Below are positions 7,533-15,892 of a stretch of 34,443 nucleotides of DNA, piece by piece. Position numbers and translations under genes: made by a program. The stretch lies in the NCBI GenBank assembly GCA_023475835.1, contig JAMCVM010000233.1, positions 1 through 34,443 on the forward strand, written 5' to 3'. The notes below the pieces were generated by a model. That model was not told where the DNA came from, made no database searches, and saw nothing but the letters and a program-made list of their open reading frames with translations. Every line of letters begins with the position of its first letter. Within the stretch, counting starts at the first letter, position 1. The DNA comes from Bacillota bacterium (GTDB taxonomy: Bacteria; Bacillota; Sulfobacillia; Sulfobacillales; Sulfobacillaceae).

Positions 7533-7942
7533 CTGGAGATTCAGTTTGCTTCAGTGGCTTTAGACAAAAGCCGAGGAGATGGCGCAGGCATTTGCCACCA
7601 GGGCGTTCATGCTAAGAGCATGAACGGTAATGTTCGGCCAAGCGCTCAGTCCTGCACCCAGGGGACTGGTACGCTCTGGGGTGGATAGCATCTCAGAGCC
7701 TGGGCAAAGATTACGATTCAAAAGACGCCGGTTAGACTACGATAAACCCATTGGCGGGAACGCTTCCCGCGTTTGACACGGGGGCGTGAAAACTAGACCG
7801 CCGGGTCGAGACTGCGGGCGGTATTGCCTCCGGGGCCTCGGCTCGGTGATTTTACGGGTCGCCGGTAAGAAAAATCGTAGAAGTGTGATGATGGGGCGGT
7901 TGGGAGAGTGAGACATTCGGCGACTTTATTGATGATAGATAG
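7533..7942 (+). other. Structured intergenic region before the tRNA operon
   Basis: There is no gene, but hairpins occur in series: GGCTTT/AAAGCC (7556-7572), GTTCATGCT/AGCATGAAC with a 3-nt loop (7605-7625), CAGTCC/GGACTG nested in AGCG/CGCT (7641-7675), GCGGGAA/TTCCCGC with a 3-nt loop (7754-7770), and ACCGCC/GGCGGT (7797-7822). The first may end MFS1 transcription, although none has a T-run. The density suggests a structured RNA. I cannot match it to tmRNA, RNase P RNA, SRP RNA or a known riboswitch. Confidence 0.45.
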
Positions 7943-7971
7943 TTGACAGCGCATCGAATTCCTGCGATAAT
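7943..7971 (+). promoter_or_regulatory. Promoter of the tRNA operon
   Basis: TTGACA (7943-7948) and GATAAT (7966-7971) are spaced by 17 bp. This is a perfect -35 and a near-perfect -10, placed 45 nt before the first tRNA. Confidence 0.85.
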
Positions 7972-8015
7972 CACTTCCGTGCTTACAAGGTGTCTAGGGC
8001 CTTGAAGCCGCTAAT

Positions 8016-8101
8016 GGATGGGTGCCCGAGTGGCTAAAGGGGGCGGTCTGTAAAACCGCTGGTTGACGCCTACGTTGGTTCGAATCCAACCCCATCCACC
8101 A
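8016..8101 (+). tRNA. tRNA-Tyr (GTA)
   Basis: The acceptor GGATGGG pairs with CCCATCC, and the anticodon loop CTGTAAA carries anticodon GTA. A long variable arm makes it class II, as expected for bacterial tyrosine tRNA. The T arm contains GGTTCGAATCC, and ACCA is encoded at the 3' end. The gene is 86 nt long and reads both Tyr codons. Confidence 0.96.
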
Positions 8102-8102
8102 C

Positions 8103-8180
<78 letters not shown>

Positions 8181-8184
8181 GTTT

Positions 8185-8260
<76 letters not shown>

Positions 8261-8297
8261 CATTTTTAGCTTTACTAACTTACCTCAGGAGTCTCTT

Positions 8298-9194
8298 ATG
8301 CCCTTTGTCGCTAAAACTCCGATACTACGCATTCTCGAAGGTTCGGTCGTTGATGTCATTAAAGACCTGCCTAAGGGCGAAACTTTTCAATTAATCTACT
8401 GCGACCCGCCGTTTTATTCGCGTAAGACGAGAATCTTGGATGAGGCCGAATTCGATGATCGCTGGCTTTCGTTAGACTCGTACTTAACCGCTATGGAAAA
8501 ATACGTAGCAGCGATGGCTGATCGCGTCTCGGAGAAGGGGTTTTTTGCTCTACATTGTGACTATCACGCGTCGCACTATTTAAAAGTGATGGGGGATCGA
8601 CGCTTCGGGTATGAAAACTTTCGCAACGAAATTGTCTGGCACTATAAGGGCCGACGGCAACCAGCAATTAGTCGCCTGAATTCTAAACACGATGTTATTT
8701 TAGTGTGGGGTAAGTCCTCGCGCAGCCGCATGAACGCTCTAGCAGACCCGCTAGATCGCGATACTTACGTCGAAATGAAGCATCAACCGGTTCAGGTCGA
8801 TGAGGATGGCCGAGAATGGATATGGGGTCATATGGGCAAAGGGCGTCCTAGGGCCTATCGAATTTACTTAGATGAAGTGGTTCGTCGCGGGCTTCCCATG
8901 GATGATGTTTGGGAGATTCCGATAATCAATTTGACCGCTCGCGAACGTGTTGGCTATCCGACTCAAAAACCCATGAAACTTTTGACCCGAGTGGTGGAAC
9001 TGTTGTCTGACCCTGGGGACATGCTCGCCGATTTCATGGCCGGTTCGGGGACATTGGGGGATGTGGCGCTAAACCTAGGCCGCAAAGTCGTCTTGGCGGA
9101 TAGAAATCCCGAGGCCATTCGAATTATCAAACAGCGATTGGCGTACCATCAAGAAGCAATCCAAGCGACATCCAATACTGGGCCTTGGACCTGA
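8298..9194 (+). CDS. Orphan site-specific DNA methyltransferase (beta-type)
   Basis: This 298-residue amino-methyltransferase modifies adenine-N6 or cytosine-N4 in DNA using S-adenosylmethionine. The catalytic motif IV is DPPF at residues 36-39, near the N-terminus. YPTQKP (220-225) leads into motif I DFMAGSGTLG (245-254), which binds SAM. The order IV then I is the beta arrangement. DPPF is a less common variant of DPPY. The start is ATG 8298 after AGGAG at 8288-8292. No restriction endonuclease, specificity subunit or Vsr-like gene is in the window, so it is a solitary methyltransferase, lying between the tRNA operon and rpmG. It may be co-transcribed with the tRNAs. Target sequence cannot be predicted from this view. 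Confidence 0.92.
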   Translation: MPFVAKTPILRILEGSVVDVIKDLPKGETFQLIYCDPPFYSRKTRILDEAEFDDRWLSLDSYLTAMEKYVAAMADRVSEKGFFALHCDYHASHYLKVMGDRRFGYENFRNEIVWHYKGRRQPAISRLNSKHDVILVWGKSSRSRMNALADPLDRDTYVEMKHQPVQVDEDGREWIWGHMGKGRPRAYRIYLDEVVRRGLPMDDVWEIPIINLTARERVGYPTQKPMKLLTRVVELLSDPGDMLADFMAGSGTLGDVALNLGRKVVLADRNPEAIRIIKQRLAYHQEAIQATSNTGPWT

Positions 9195-9224
9195 TTGACA
9201 GTCAGACCACGACCGTGGTATAGT
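9195..9224 (+). promoter_or_regulatory. Extended -10 promoter for rpmG-secE-nusG
   Basis: TTGACA (9195-9200) follows the methyltransferase stop codon immediately. TATAGT (9219-9224) lies 18 bp further and is preceded by TG one base upstream (9216-9217), an extended -10. Transcription should start near 9231. Confidence 0.8.
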
Positions 9225-9252
9225 TTTGAGCGCACGCATGGGGGGATAAGGA

Positions 9253-9402
9253 ATGCGGACCATTGTAACAATGGCGTGTGGCGACTGCAAAAGGCGCAAC
9301 TACACGACCACGAAGAACAAAAAGAACGATGCGAGTCGTTTAGAGCGGCGAAAGTATTGTCGGTGGTGCAAGACCCATACCGTCCATCGAGAAACGCGGT
9401 AA
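9253..9402 (+). CDS. rpmG: 50S ribosomal protein L33
   Basis: This 49-residue basic protein begins [17 protein letters not shown] and ends [11 protein letters not shown]. Cysteines 9, 12, 36 and 39 form two CxxC pairs, making this the zinc-binding (C+) form of L33. The start is ATG 9253 with GGATAAGG just upstream. The gene lies between the promoter at 9195-9224 and secE, the usual Firmicute order rpmG-secE-nusG. A longer open frame at 9195-9416 covers the same bases in another register and is a shadow. As a zinc-dependent paralogue, L33 often has a zinc-free copy elsewhere in the genome; none is in this window. Confidence 0.95.
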   Translation: MRTIVTMACGDCKRRNYTTTKNKKNDASRLERRKYCRWCKTHTVHRETR

Positions 9403-9437
9403 ACCCTTTTAGTTGAGGGCGAAAGTGGGGAAGCTTT

Positions 9438-9656
9438 ATGGAAGCTAGGGGCAGCGCATCGTCGGGATCGATGGTAGAGCGTTCGGTTCGTTATCTTAGA
9501 GGCGTACGTACTGAACTGAAAAAAGTGGTATGGCCGACTCCAAAGCAGACATTGTCATATTCCGGGTTTGTGGTGTTTATGACGGCTTTTGTTGCTGGCG
9601 TGATCGTGGTTTTAGATGCGATCTTTAATTATGGACTCAACCATTTTGTTCGGTAG
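9438..9656 (+). CDS. secE: Preprotein translocase subunit SecE
   Basis: This 72-residue single-span membrane protein is the short Gram-positive form of SecE, part of the SecYEG protein-export channel. It has a basic amphipathic segment (RYLRGVRTELKKVVWPT, residues 18-34) with the conserved WPT, then one transmembrane helix at about 42-65. The start is ATG 9438, with GGGGA upstream. It follows rpmG by 35 nt and precedes nusG by 63 nt. Confidence 0.95.
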   Translation: MEARGSASSGSMVERSVRYLRGVRTELKKVVWPTPKQTLSYSGFVVFMTAFVAGVIVVLDAIFNYGLNHFVR

Positions 9657-9719
9657 CGGAGCGCCTCGATCCCGTATCACCTGACGCCGGCCAGGCGCAT
9701 TTTTTGTGGGGAGAAGGCA

Positions 9720-10256
9720 GTGACTGTGCAAAAAGACTGGTTCGTGATCCATACCTATTCCGGGTACGAAAATAAGGTCAAAGCCAATCTTGAGCGCCGG
9801 GTTGCTTCCATGGCCATGGAAGACAAGATTTTTCGTATTATGGTCCCAATGGAAGAGGAGTATGAGGTCAAAGACGGCAAGAAGAAGTTGGTCAAAAAGA
9901 AAGTGTTTCCTGGCTATGTGCTGGTGGAAATGATTATGACCGATGATTCTTGGTACGTCGTGCGCAATACGCCTGGCGTAACCGGATTTGTAGGGTCGGG
10001 ACCACGTCCGATACCCTTGCAAGAACATGAGATTCACATGATTTTGGGCCGGGATTTGTCTGGGGTTCCGGACTTACCTAAAATCAATTTGTCGGTAGGT
10101 CAAGAAGTCTTGGTAACAGAGGGCCCGTTCGAAGGATTTTCCGGACGCATCGAAGAAGTGATATCGGACCGGGGTAAGGTGCGATTGACGGTTTCGATGT
10201 TCGGCCGCGATACGCCCCTCGAATTGGATTTTACGCAAGTGGCCGAAATGGCTTGA
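9720..10256 (+). CDS. nusG: Transcription antitermination factor NusG
   Basis: This 178-residue protein binds RNA polymerase and modulates pausing, termination and coupling to the ribosome. The N-terminal NGN domain begins [20 protein letters not shown], and the C-terminal KOW domain (about residues 125-178) contains [13 protein letters not shown]. Length is typical. The start is GTG 9720 after GGGGAGAAGG; the ORF reads VTVQKDW. It sits in the conserved secE-nusG-rplK order. Confidence 0.97.
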   Translation: MTVQKDWFVIHTYSGYENKVKANLERRVASMAMEDKIFRIMVPMEEEYEVKDGKKKLVKKKVFPGYVLVEMIMTDDSWYVVRNTPGVTGFVGSGPRPIPLQEHEIHMILGRDLSGVPDLPKINLSVGQEVLVTEGPFEGFSGRIEEVISDRGKVRLTVSMFGRDTPLELDFTQVAEMA

Positions 10257-10296
10257 TGCTCCCGCGGGATGCGGGCGAGAGATGAGGGTTAATAGG

Positions 10297-10722
10297 ATGC
10301 CGAAGAAAGTGACAGGCGTTATCAAACTGCAGATCCCTGCAGGCAAGGCGACTCCCGCTCCGCCGGTTGGGCCAGCGCTGGGTCAACACGGAGTCAATAT
10401 CATGGCGTTCGTGAAAGAGTATAACGAGCGTACTGCCAATCAAGTGGGCTTGATCATTCCGGTCGAGATTACTGTTTTTGAGGACCGGTCGTTTAGCTTT
10501 GTCACCAAGACCCCGCCAGCGGCAGTGCTGATTAAGAAGGCATTAGGATTGGAGACGGCTTCGCCCACACCCAATCTCAAAAAAGTGGGCAAGTTATCCC
10601 GAGACCAGGTGCGGGAAATTGCGGAGCAAAAAATGCCGGACTTGAATGCGAACTCTATCGAGTCGGCAATGCGGATGATTGAAGGCACGGCTAGGAGCAT
10701 GGGTGTCGAAGTCGCTGAGTAA
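10297..10722 (+). CDS. rplK: 50S ribosomal protein L11
   Basis: This 141-residue protein of the ribosomal GTPase-associated centre binds 23S rRNA with L10. The Pro-rich N-terminus ([20 protein letters not shown]) and the RNA-binding C-terminal domain are complete. ATG 10297 is preferred over the in-frame ATG 10282 because GAGGG (10284-10288) lies eight bases before it and the product then begins [10 protein letters not shown], as in the family. A small hairpin (CCCGC/GCGGG, 10261-10275) lies between nusG and this gene. Confidence 0.96.
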   Translation: MPKKVTGVIKLQIPAGKATPAPPVGPALGQHGVNIMAFVKEYNERTANQVGLIIPVEITVFEDRSFSFVTKTPPAAVLIKKALGLETASPTPNLKKVGKLSRDQVREIAEQKMPDLNANSIESAMRMIEGTARSMGVEVAE

Positions 10723-10772
10723 ATTTTGGTGGGAGGCCTAAGGCCGCCAATACCACAAGGAGGTTTTTAGTT

Positions 10773-11480
10773 ATGAGTCAAGGGAAGCGCTATCGTGAAG
10801 CCATGGCCCGAATTGAAAAGGGTCGACTTTACGATACCAGCGAAGGATTGGCCTTGGCTAAGGAGCTTAGCCAAACCAAGTTTGATGAAACCGTCGAAGT
10901 GGCCTTGCGCTTAGGGGTGGATCCACGGCATTCCGATCAGGTCGTTCGCGGTGCGGTGGTTTTGCCGAATGGCACAGGTAAGACAGCCCGTGTGGCGGTT
11001 TTCGCCAGAGGCGAAAAGATTCGTGAGGCGGAAGAGGCGGGAGCCGATTTTGTCGGTGGAGAAGATCTAGCGGAACGGGTGCAAAACGGATGGACAGGGT
11101 TTGATATGGCCGTCGCCACGCCGGATATGATGGCCCTGGTGGGTCGCTTGGGTAAAATTTTAGGGCCTCGCGGCCTGATGCCTAATCCCAAAACGGGTAC
11201 GGTGACCTTTGATTTAAGGAATGCGATCGCGGAAATCAAGGCGGGGAAAATTGAGTTTCGAACCGAAAAGGCTGGTATTGTCCATGCCCCGCTGGGGAAG
11301 GTCAGTTTTTCGGTTGAGGCCTTATCGGAGAATCTTTCGGTTTTGCTTGACGCCGTGCAAAAGGCGAAGCCCGCAGGCGCCAAAGGAACGTACATCAAAG
11401 GAGTCACCATTTCCACGACCATGGGACCGGGAATCGCGTTGAATCCGTTAGCGATCCAGAGGGTCGAAGCGGCTAGTTAA
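10773..11480 (+). CDS. rplA: 50S ribosomal protein L1
   Basis: This 235-residue two-domain protein of the L1 stalk helps deacylated tRNA leave the E site and in many bacteria represses its own operon. The signature [15 protein letters not shown] and typical length are present. The start is ATG 10773, preceded by AAGGAGG at 10759-10765. It is followed by a strong intrinsic terminator, so in this genome the rplKA transcript ends before rplJL instead of running on. Confidence 0.97.
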   Translation: MSQGKRYREAMARIEKGRLYDTSEGLALAKELSQTKFDETVEVALRLGVDPRHSDQVVRGAVVLPNGTGKTARVAVFARGEKIREAEEAGADFVGGEDLAERVQNGWTGFDMAVATPDMMALVGRLGKILGPRGLMPNPKTGTVTFDLRNAIAEIKAGKIEFRTEKAGIVHAPLGKVSFSVEALSENLSVLLDAVQKAKPAGAKGTYIKGVTISTTMGPGIALNPLAIQRVEAAS

Positions 11481-11494
11481 GATTCGAGATGGAT

Positions 11495-11534
11495 AAAAAA
11501 GCCTCCCACGAACAAGCTCCAGGGAGGCTTTTTT
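11495..11534 (+). terminator. Intrinsic terminator after rplA
   Basis: AAAAAAGCCTCCC (11495-11507) pairs with GGGAGGCTTTTTT (11522-11534) around a 14-nt loop, ending in six T. It is symmetrical and could act on both strands. It closes the rpmG-secE-nusG-rplK-rplA unit. Confidence 0.96.
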
Positions 11535-11653
11535 ATGGACTTCGCGCCTTGTCGGTGTGGGTTGAGAGGGGATCGTGCCGCGCAGGCTTTTTGACCGTAG
11601 CGCTCTATGCGAATTAATGTGTTAGGATTGAGCTAAGCTAAGGGGGAGAGAGC

Positions 11654-11971
11654 ATGGTCGTGTTAAGTGAGGAAGCGAAAGCGGCGTTGGAAAAGATGCA
11701 AGCCAAACGCGATGACGCCGTGATTCGTTTGAAGGCGCGTCAAGTCTGCGATTGTGGCAAGGTCGGGTTTGACTTAGGCTTTGACTCAGCGGCGTCGACT
11801 GATGATGTAGCCGAGAAAGTGGGATCGTTGACCTTGGTCTATACGCCGGAAAGCGCAGCCTATTTGGATGGCGTCGAGGTCACGTACCACGACGAGCTCA
11901 TCGGGAAAAGTTTTACCTTCTACAATCCTAACCTGAAAAATGGCGGGGGCTGTGGTCGAGAATTCAACTAA
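11654..11971 (+). CDS. HesB/IscA-like protein (A-type Fe-S family variant)
   Basis: This 105-residue protein has the HesB/IscA fold signature: a Ser-Glu-Glu-Ala helix at the start, central beta segments, and the ending FYNPNLKNGGGCGREF, which aligns with the FTNPNV...CGCGESF end of IscA. The cysteine layout is unusual. It has C32 and C34 (VCDCGKVGF) and a single C100, whereas classical carriers have one central Cys and a C-terminal CGC. Iron or cluster binding is therefore uncertain. The start is ATG 11654 with GGGGGAG upstream. A possible promoter is TTGACC at 11591-11596 with a weak -10 near 11613. It is monocistronic, closed by the terminator at 11986-12017. Confidence 0.8.
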   Translation: MVVLSEEAKAALEKMQAKRDDAVIRLKARQVCDCGKVGFDLGFDSAASTDDVAEKVGSLTLVYTPESAAYLDGVEVTYHDELIGKSFTFYNPNLKNGGGCGREFN

Positions 11972-11985
11972 ATGTGGGCGGTGGA

Positions 11986-12017
11986 GGCGGTCAGCGGGGC
12001 ATGCTGGCCGTCTTTTT
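11986..12017 (+). terminator. Intrinsic terminator after HesB-like gene
   Basis: GGCGGTCAGC (11986-11995) pairs with GCTGGCCGTC (12003-12012) with two G-U wobbles and a 7-nt loop, followed by TTTTT (12013-12017). Confidence 0.88.
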
Positions 12018-12174
12018 AAACAGTGGTGGGTGAGTGGTGATTAATCAGCATGTACTAGAGTTCCCAAGGAATAGAATAAGGCAAGGCGTGGCAGGTTAGG
12101 AAGGAGGGGTCAGAACGCAGCCGAAAGATCCTTTACCTTCTTCGGACCAAGGTTGGACGACTAAAGTTACTGGG

Positions 12175-12858
12175 TTGGCGCAGCAACGTTGGGTGATGGG
12201 TGCCGCTTTAGCAATGGCTGTGGGCCTTCTGACGTGGTGGGGGGTATCTCATTATTTAGGACCGTTTCACGTGGCCCACTGGCTCGAGTCCATCGCGCGC
12301 GGGGTAAAGCATCGGGCCCACCGCATGGGGGCGTGGGGGCCGATCTTGCTGGTGGTGCTCTTGGCCGCGCATAGTGTGGTCTTTGTCTTTCCGATGGAGA
12401 TTCCAACCTTCGCCGCCTTCAGTCTGTACGGGCCCATTGGCGGGGTATTAATTGTGTGGATCGGCTCGATGTTTGCGGCGGGAATTTCCTACGCGTTAGG
12501 ACGCTTGATTGGTCCGCCAATCTTAAGGCATTGGGCACGCAACCCGCGGGTGGAATCTACGCAGCGGATCGTGGGAACATTGTTGCCCTCGGAACTGGTG
12601 TTGGTACGATGGATCTCTCTCATTCCCTATGACGCCCTGAATCTTATTTTTGGCACGTGTGAAATTCCTCTGTTTCGGTTTATGTGGACGACGGGACTCG
12701 GCGTTTTTGTCACCAACATCGCCATGATGGTGCTCTACGATCGTGCGCTGCACGCGGCCTGGGGCCAGCTGGTGTTGGTCGCTTTGGCCGTGGCTCTAGG
12801 CACCCTGGTGGCATTGCATCGCGGTCGGGCACTGCGGCAACGATTGAAGCCTAAGTAA
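12175..12858 (+). CDS. TVP38/TMEM64 (DedA-like) membrane protein
   Basis: This membrane protein of at least 227 residues matches the VTT/TVP38-TMEM64 family. Family signatures are the FPMEIPTFAAFSLYGPIGG segment, SYALGRLIG, and RWISLIPYDALNLIFG, with hydrophobic spans around residues 8-25, 55-75, 85-110, 165-185 and 195-215. Relatives are lipid scramblases or exporters; the substrate here is unknown. The start is problematic. TTG 12175 has no ribosome site, whereas a strong AAGGAGG at 12101-12107 points to codon 12115, which is ACG, in the same open frame (in-frame stop at 12097). The protein may thus begin 20 residues earlier from a non-canonical or mutated start. The stop codon overlaps the MarR operator at 12856. 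Confidence 0.85.
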   Translation: MAQQRWVMGAALAMAVGLLTWWGVSHYLGPFHVAHWLESIARGVKHRAHRMGAWGPILLVVLLAAHSVVFVFPMEIPTFAAFSLYGPIGGVLIVWIGSMFAAGISYALGRLIGPPILRHWARNPRVESTQRIVGTLLPSELVLVRWISLIPYDALNLIFGTCEIPLFRFMWTTGLGVFVTNIAMMVLYDRALHAAWGQLVLVALAVALGTLVALHRGRALRQRLKPK

Positions 12859-12878
12859 TTGTCTAGACGATAAATATA
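12856..12878 (+). promoter_or_regulatory. MarR-type operator upstream of marR-MFS2
   Basis: ATTGTCTAGACGA (12858-12870) and its flanks match the MFS1 operator in 20 of 21 positions. The core GTCTAGAC is a palindrome. It overlaps the stop codon of the preceding membrane-protein gene and lies just upstream of the -35 box of the marR promoter. Confidence 0.75.
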
Positions 12879-12885
12879 CTAAGCG

Positions 12886-12914
12886 TTGCAAATAGATGGC
12901 GGTTCTAATATAAT
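12886..12914 (+). promoter_or_regulatory. Promoter of marR-MFS2 operon
   Basis: TTGCAA (12886-12891) and TATAAT (12909-12914) are spaced by 17 bp. Transcription should begin near 12921, giving a leader of about 47 nt. Confidence 0.8.
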
Positions 12915-12922
12915 TAGCGTGA

Positions 12923-12931
12923 AGACAATTA
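12923..12931 (-). promoter_or_regulatory. Second operator half-site
   Basis: AGACAATTA is the exact reverse complement of TAATTGTCT, the left half of the operator at 12856. It lies at the predicted transcription start, so the promoter is bracketed by a full site upstream and a half-site downstream, compatible with autorepression. Confidence 0.5.
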
Positions 12932-12967
12932 ATTACGGTCTCGTGGAAGGTTTTTAGGAGGCTCACT

Positions 12968-13450
12968 GTGGGAGATTCGCTCGAACCGCGCGCTGATACT
13001 TCGATAGATTCGTCGATCAGAGCGTTTTTCCGATTAGTCACCCTAGCCGAATCGATTTCTTTTGAGTTGTGGCGTACCCATGGTCTTACCTTGGGTCAGG
13101 TTCGCTTGTTGCAACGCATTCGCAGTCAAGCGATGGTGGCGGGAGATTTGGCCAAGGAATTGGGGATTCGGGCAGCGTCGCTCACCCGAATGATGGAACG
13201 CTTAGAAAGCAATGGGCTGGTCGATCGGACGTTGGACCGTGAGGACCGTCGTCGGATCTTAGTGCAAATTACTGACCAGGGCCGAGACACGCTGGGGGGA
13301 ATAGACTTTTGGCGGCGAGGGCCAGTGGTGGCTGCGCTGGAGGCAATGAGTCAGGAAGAACGCATCCAGTTTACGCAAACGTTGGAGTGTTTTATGCGCC
13401 AGGTGAGAGACCAGGATGAGGAGATGGAAACCCCTACGAGAACAGTCTAG
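12968..13450 (+). CDS. MarR-family transcriptional regulator
   Basis: This 160-residue winged-helix repressor of the MarR family has helix-turn-helix GDLAKELGIRAASLTRMMERLE at about residues 59-80 and a wing with DREDRRRILV (90-99), carrying the conserved D-x-R contacts. Such proteins bind palindromes as dimers and leave DNA on binding a phenolic or other lipophilic ligand, or by Cys oxidation; only one Cys, near the C-terminus, is present. The start is GTG 12968 after AGGAGG (12956-12961). It leads the operon containing MFS2 and two small membrane proteins, and the operator found here recurs at MFS1. The likely role is repressor of both transporters and of itself. Confidence 0.93.
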   Translation: MGDSLEPRADTSIDSSIRAFFRLVTLAESISFELWRTHGLTLGQVRLLQRIRSQAMVAGDLAKELGIRAASLTRMMERLESNGLVDRTLDREDRRRILVQITDQGRDTLGGIDFWRRGPVVAALEAMSQEERIQFTQTLECFMRQVRDQDEEMETPTRTV

Positions 13451-13478
13451 GAAACGCGAAAGGAGTGCGGAGCAGTCG

Positions 13479-15368
13479 ATGGCGACTTCGGTCCCGCAAC
13501 GCTCGGGAGTGCATCATGGAATAGATTACAAGTGGATTGCGCTATCGAATACGACGCTTGGCATTTTGATGGCCGCGATTAACGGCACCAGTTTAATCAT
13601 TGCCTTGCCGGCGGTGTTTCGGGGCATTCACGTCAATCCGCTGGCGCCGGGGGCCACAGGACTTCTTCTCTGGGTGCTATTAGGCTTTAATGTCGCGACC
13701 ACCATTTTGTTGGTGGCCTTTGGACGCATATCTGACAGCTACGGACGGGTAAAACTCTATAATTTAGGCTTTGCCGTATTCACTGTAGGCTCTATCTTGT
13801 TGTCGATTACACCGGGAGTAGGGGTAGCCGGTGAATGGCAACTTATTATCTTTAGGTTTATCCAAGGAATTGGCGGAGCATTTTTGTTTGCCAACTCAGC
13901 GGCGATCTTGACCGATGCCTTTCCTTCCAATGAACGGGGATTTGCGCTAGGGTTGAATCAAATTGCCGGAATTGGCGGAGCAGTGATTGGCATTGTCATC
14001 GGGGGCCTATTGGCTACGGTCAGTTGGCGGGCCGTCTTTTTGATTAATGTGCCCTTTGGCCTGCTAGGAACCGTATGGGCCTATATGGCACTTCGGGAAA
14101 GTACGGGCAAGCGGCCGCCACTATCGATGGACTGGGCAGGAAACATCACCTTTGCTGCCGGCTTATTAGGCGTGCTCTTAGGGTTAACCTACAGTATTCA
14201 GCCCTACCACCATTATGCAGTTGGGTGGCGGAGCCCGTTTGTTTTGGTCTCCCTGATTGCCGGGGTGGCGCTTTTAGTGGCCTTTGTGATCATCGAGAAT
14301 TATGCCAAGGATCCTATGTTCAATTTGCAGTTGTTTAAAAACCAGGCCTTCAGCGCTGGCAATATTGCGAGTCTCCTGGGGGCAGTGGCCCGTGGCGGAT
14401 TGTCCTTCATGATTATCATTTGGCTGCAAGGGATTTGGCTGCCCATTCACGGCGTCTCTTTCAACCACACTCCGCTCCAGGCGGGAATCGATACGCTTCC
14501 CGAAATGGTGGGATTTTTGCTTGCCGGTCCGATTAGTGGACGGCTTTCGGACCGCTTTGGCGCGCGCTGGTTTGGATTCGCCGGGATGGTCGTGGCCGCT
14601 TTGGGCTTCTTTTTATTGAACACGCTTCCCGCCATTTTCCCGTATTGGTCGTTCGCATTTTATCTATTCCTGATTGGTGTCGGGATGGGATTGTTTGCTT
14701 CGCCCAACTCGGCGGCGATTATGAATAGCGTGGCCGCGCGCTATCGGGGTGTCGCTTCGGGAATGCGGGCGACGTTTATGAACGCGGGCCAGATGTTGTC
14801 CATGGGAGTGTTTTTTACCATTGTCATCAGCGTGTTAACCACTAAATTGCCGTCTTCGTTGTATAGGGGATTAGTGAAAGTCCATTTTCCGGCGGCGATT
14901 GCCACCCAAATTTCACACTTGCCCCCGATCTCGGCATTGTTCGCGGCTCTCTTAGGCTATAACCCGATGAAACGGATTTTGGGAACGAAGGGCCTAGCCC
15001 TGTTACCTCCAGCTAGTCGAACGGTCGTGGTAGGGCGCACGTTTTTCCCCGATCTGATCGCACGGCCGTTTATGCACGCGCTCGCTGTGGTGTTCTTATT
15101 TGCGATGATCATGTCGTTGATTGCGGCGCTGGCTTCGTTATTGCGGGGACCCCATTTTATTTACCAAGAAGAAAGCGCTAATCCGCCCGCGGCGCGCATG
15201 AATCCCCGTCGAGCCAAAGAGTTGGCGTTGGCCGGGATTTGGACAGCGCGACAAGGAGCCGACCCCAGCGCTAGTGTGGAGGAACGCGAGCGATTGATTC
15301 GCGCCCTGAATTTACTGGAGATGGTCAACCAGAGGGATAAGACTGCGGACAGTTCCGAAGCGCCGTAA
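13479..15368 (+). CDS. DHA2-family MFS multidrug transporter (MFS2)
   Basis: This 629-residue drug/H+ antiporter-type permease is a paralogue of MFS1 with the same motifs: GRISDSYGR near residue 82, GIGGAVIGIVIGG and SWRAVFLINVPFG, a large loop before the last membrane span, and a charged tail (ALAGIWTARQG...EERERLIRALNLL). The open frame extends back to 13416, but ATG 13479 is chosen because the protein then aligns residue for residue with MFS1 (MATSVPQR) and GGAG (13469-13472) lies six bases upstream. It begins 28 nt after marR and is followed by two small membrane-protein genes, so it belongs to a four-gene operon. Codons differ from MFS1 at many silent positions, so the duplication is not recent. 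Confidence 0.94.
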   Translation: MATSVPQRSGVHHGIDYKWIALSNTTLGILMAAINGTSLIIALPAVFRGIHVNPLAPGATGLLLWVLLGFNVATTILLVAFGRISDSYGRVKLYNLGFAVFTVGSILLSITPGVGVAGEWQLIIFRFIQGIGGAFLFANSAAILTDAFPSNERGFALGLNQIAGIGGAVIGIVIGGLLATVSWRAVFLINVPFGLLGTVWAYMALRESTGKRPPLSMDWAGNITFAAGLLGVLLGLTYSIQPYHHYAVGWRSPFVLVSLIAGVALLVAFVIIENYAKDPMFNLQLFKNQAFSAGNIASLLGAVARGGLSFMIIIWLQGIWLPIHGVSFNHTPLQAGIDTLPEMVGFLLAGPISGRLSDRFGARWFGFAGMVVAALGFFLLNTLPAIFPYWSFAFYLFLIGVGMGLFASPNSAAIMNSVAARYRGVASGMRATFMNAGQMLSMGVFFTIVISVLTTKLPSSLYRGLVKVHFPAAIATQISHLPPISALFAALLGYNPMKRILGTKGLALLPPASRTVVVGRTFFPDLIARPFMHALAVVFLFAMIMSLIAALASLLRGPHFIYQEESANPPAARMNPRRAKELALAGIWTARQGADPSASVEERERLIRALNLLEMVNQRDKTADSSEAP

Positions 15369-15409
15369 AGATGCGGGGATAAGCGGCGCAGATCGCAAGG
15401 AGGGTAAGC

Positions 15410-15892
15410 ATGAAGAAATACTTGTGGCCTCTCAGTGGACTCATGGTCACGGTGCTAGCTGGGGTGGTGGTCATGGTGGGGCCATTTGCCTTGCATCTCA
15501 ATTTGGCAGGGCATTGGACTCGAGCGACGGAAACGATGTTTTGGTCGGGCGTCGGAATTATCGTAGTAGGCGTTTTGGGCCTCCTGATGTGGCAACGGGA
15601 GCTTAGCAACGAAATTGCCAATGCCATGGAGCCTATGCATTCCAAAGAGGAAGAGGCATTGGCAGAAGTGCCCGAAGCAGTGGCCGAGCCGTCTGGGGAA
15701 GAAAAGTGGGAAACGGAATTGGCGAAATTGGCCGAGGCCGTGTTGATGGATCTTAAGAGTGAAGTAGAGACTCCTAAGCCCAAAGAAGTGGCTCCGGATG
15801 ACTTGCAGGCGGTGGCGTCGGCCCTGCTCCAAGATTTGTCTCAGCGCATGGATCAGGTCGGAGTCGATGCGGGACGAGGAGGGCGATACTGA
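15410..15892 (+). CDS. Small two-span membrane protein with acidic tail (A)
   Basis: This 160-residue protein has two hydrophobic helices at about residues 5-30 and 43-61. A long charged, mostly acidic cytoplasmic tail follows, carrying two copies of an amphipathic motif: LAKLAEAVLMDL (104-115) and LQAVASALLQDL (132-143). I recognise no family with confidence. It shares layout and the tail motif with the next gene, suggesting paralogous partners. The start is ATG 15410 after AAGGAGGG. Its stop overlaps the next start (TGATG). It is the third gene of the marR-MFS2 operon, so an accessory role with the transporter is the simplest guess. Confidence 0.8.
   Translation: MKKYLWPLSGLMVTVLAGVVVMVGPFALHLNLAGHWTRATETMFWSGVGIIVVGVLGLLMWQRELSNEIANAMEPMHSKEEEALAEVPEAVAEPSGEEKWETELAKLAEAVLMDLKSEVETPKPKEVAPDDLQAVASALLQDLSQRMDQVGVDAGRGGRY

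Noticed and set aside
9195-9416. 73-residue frame over rpmG
   Set aside because: It is a shifted reading of the L33 gene; the L33 frame at 9253-9402 has all four zinc cysteines.
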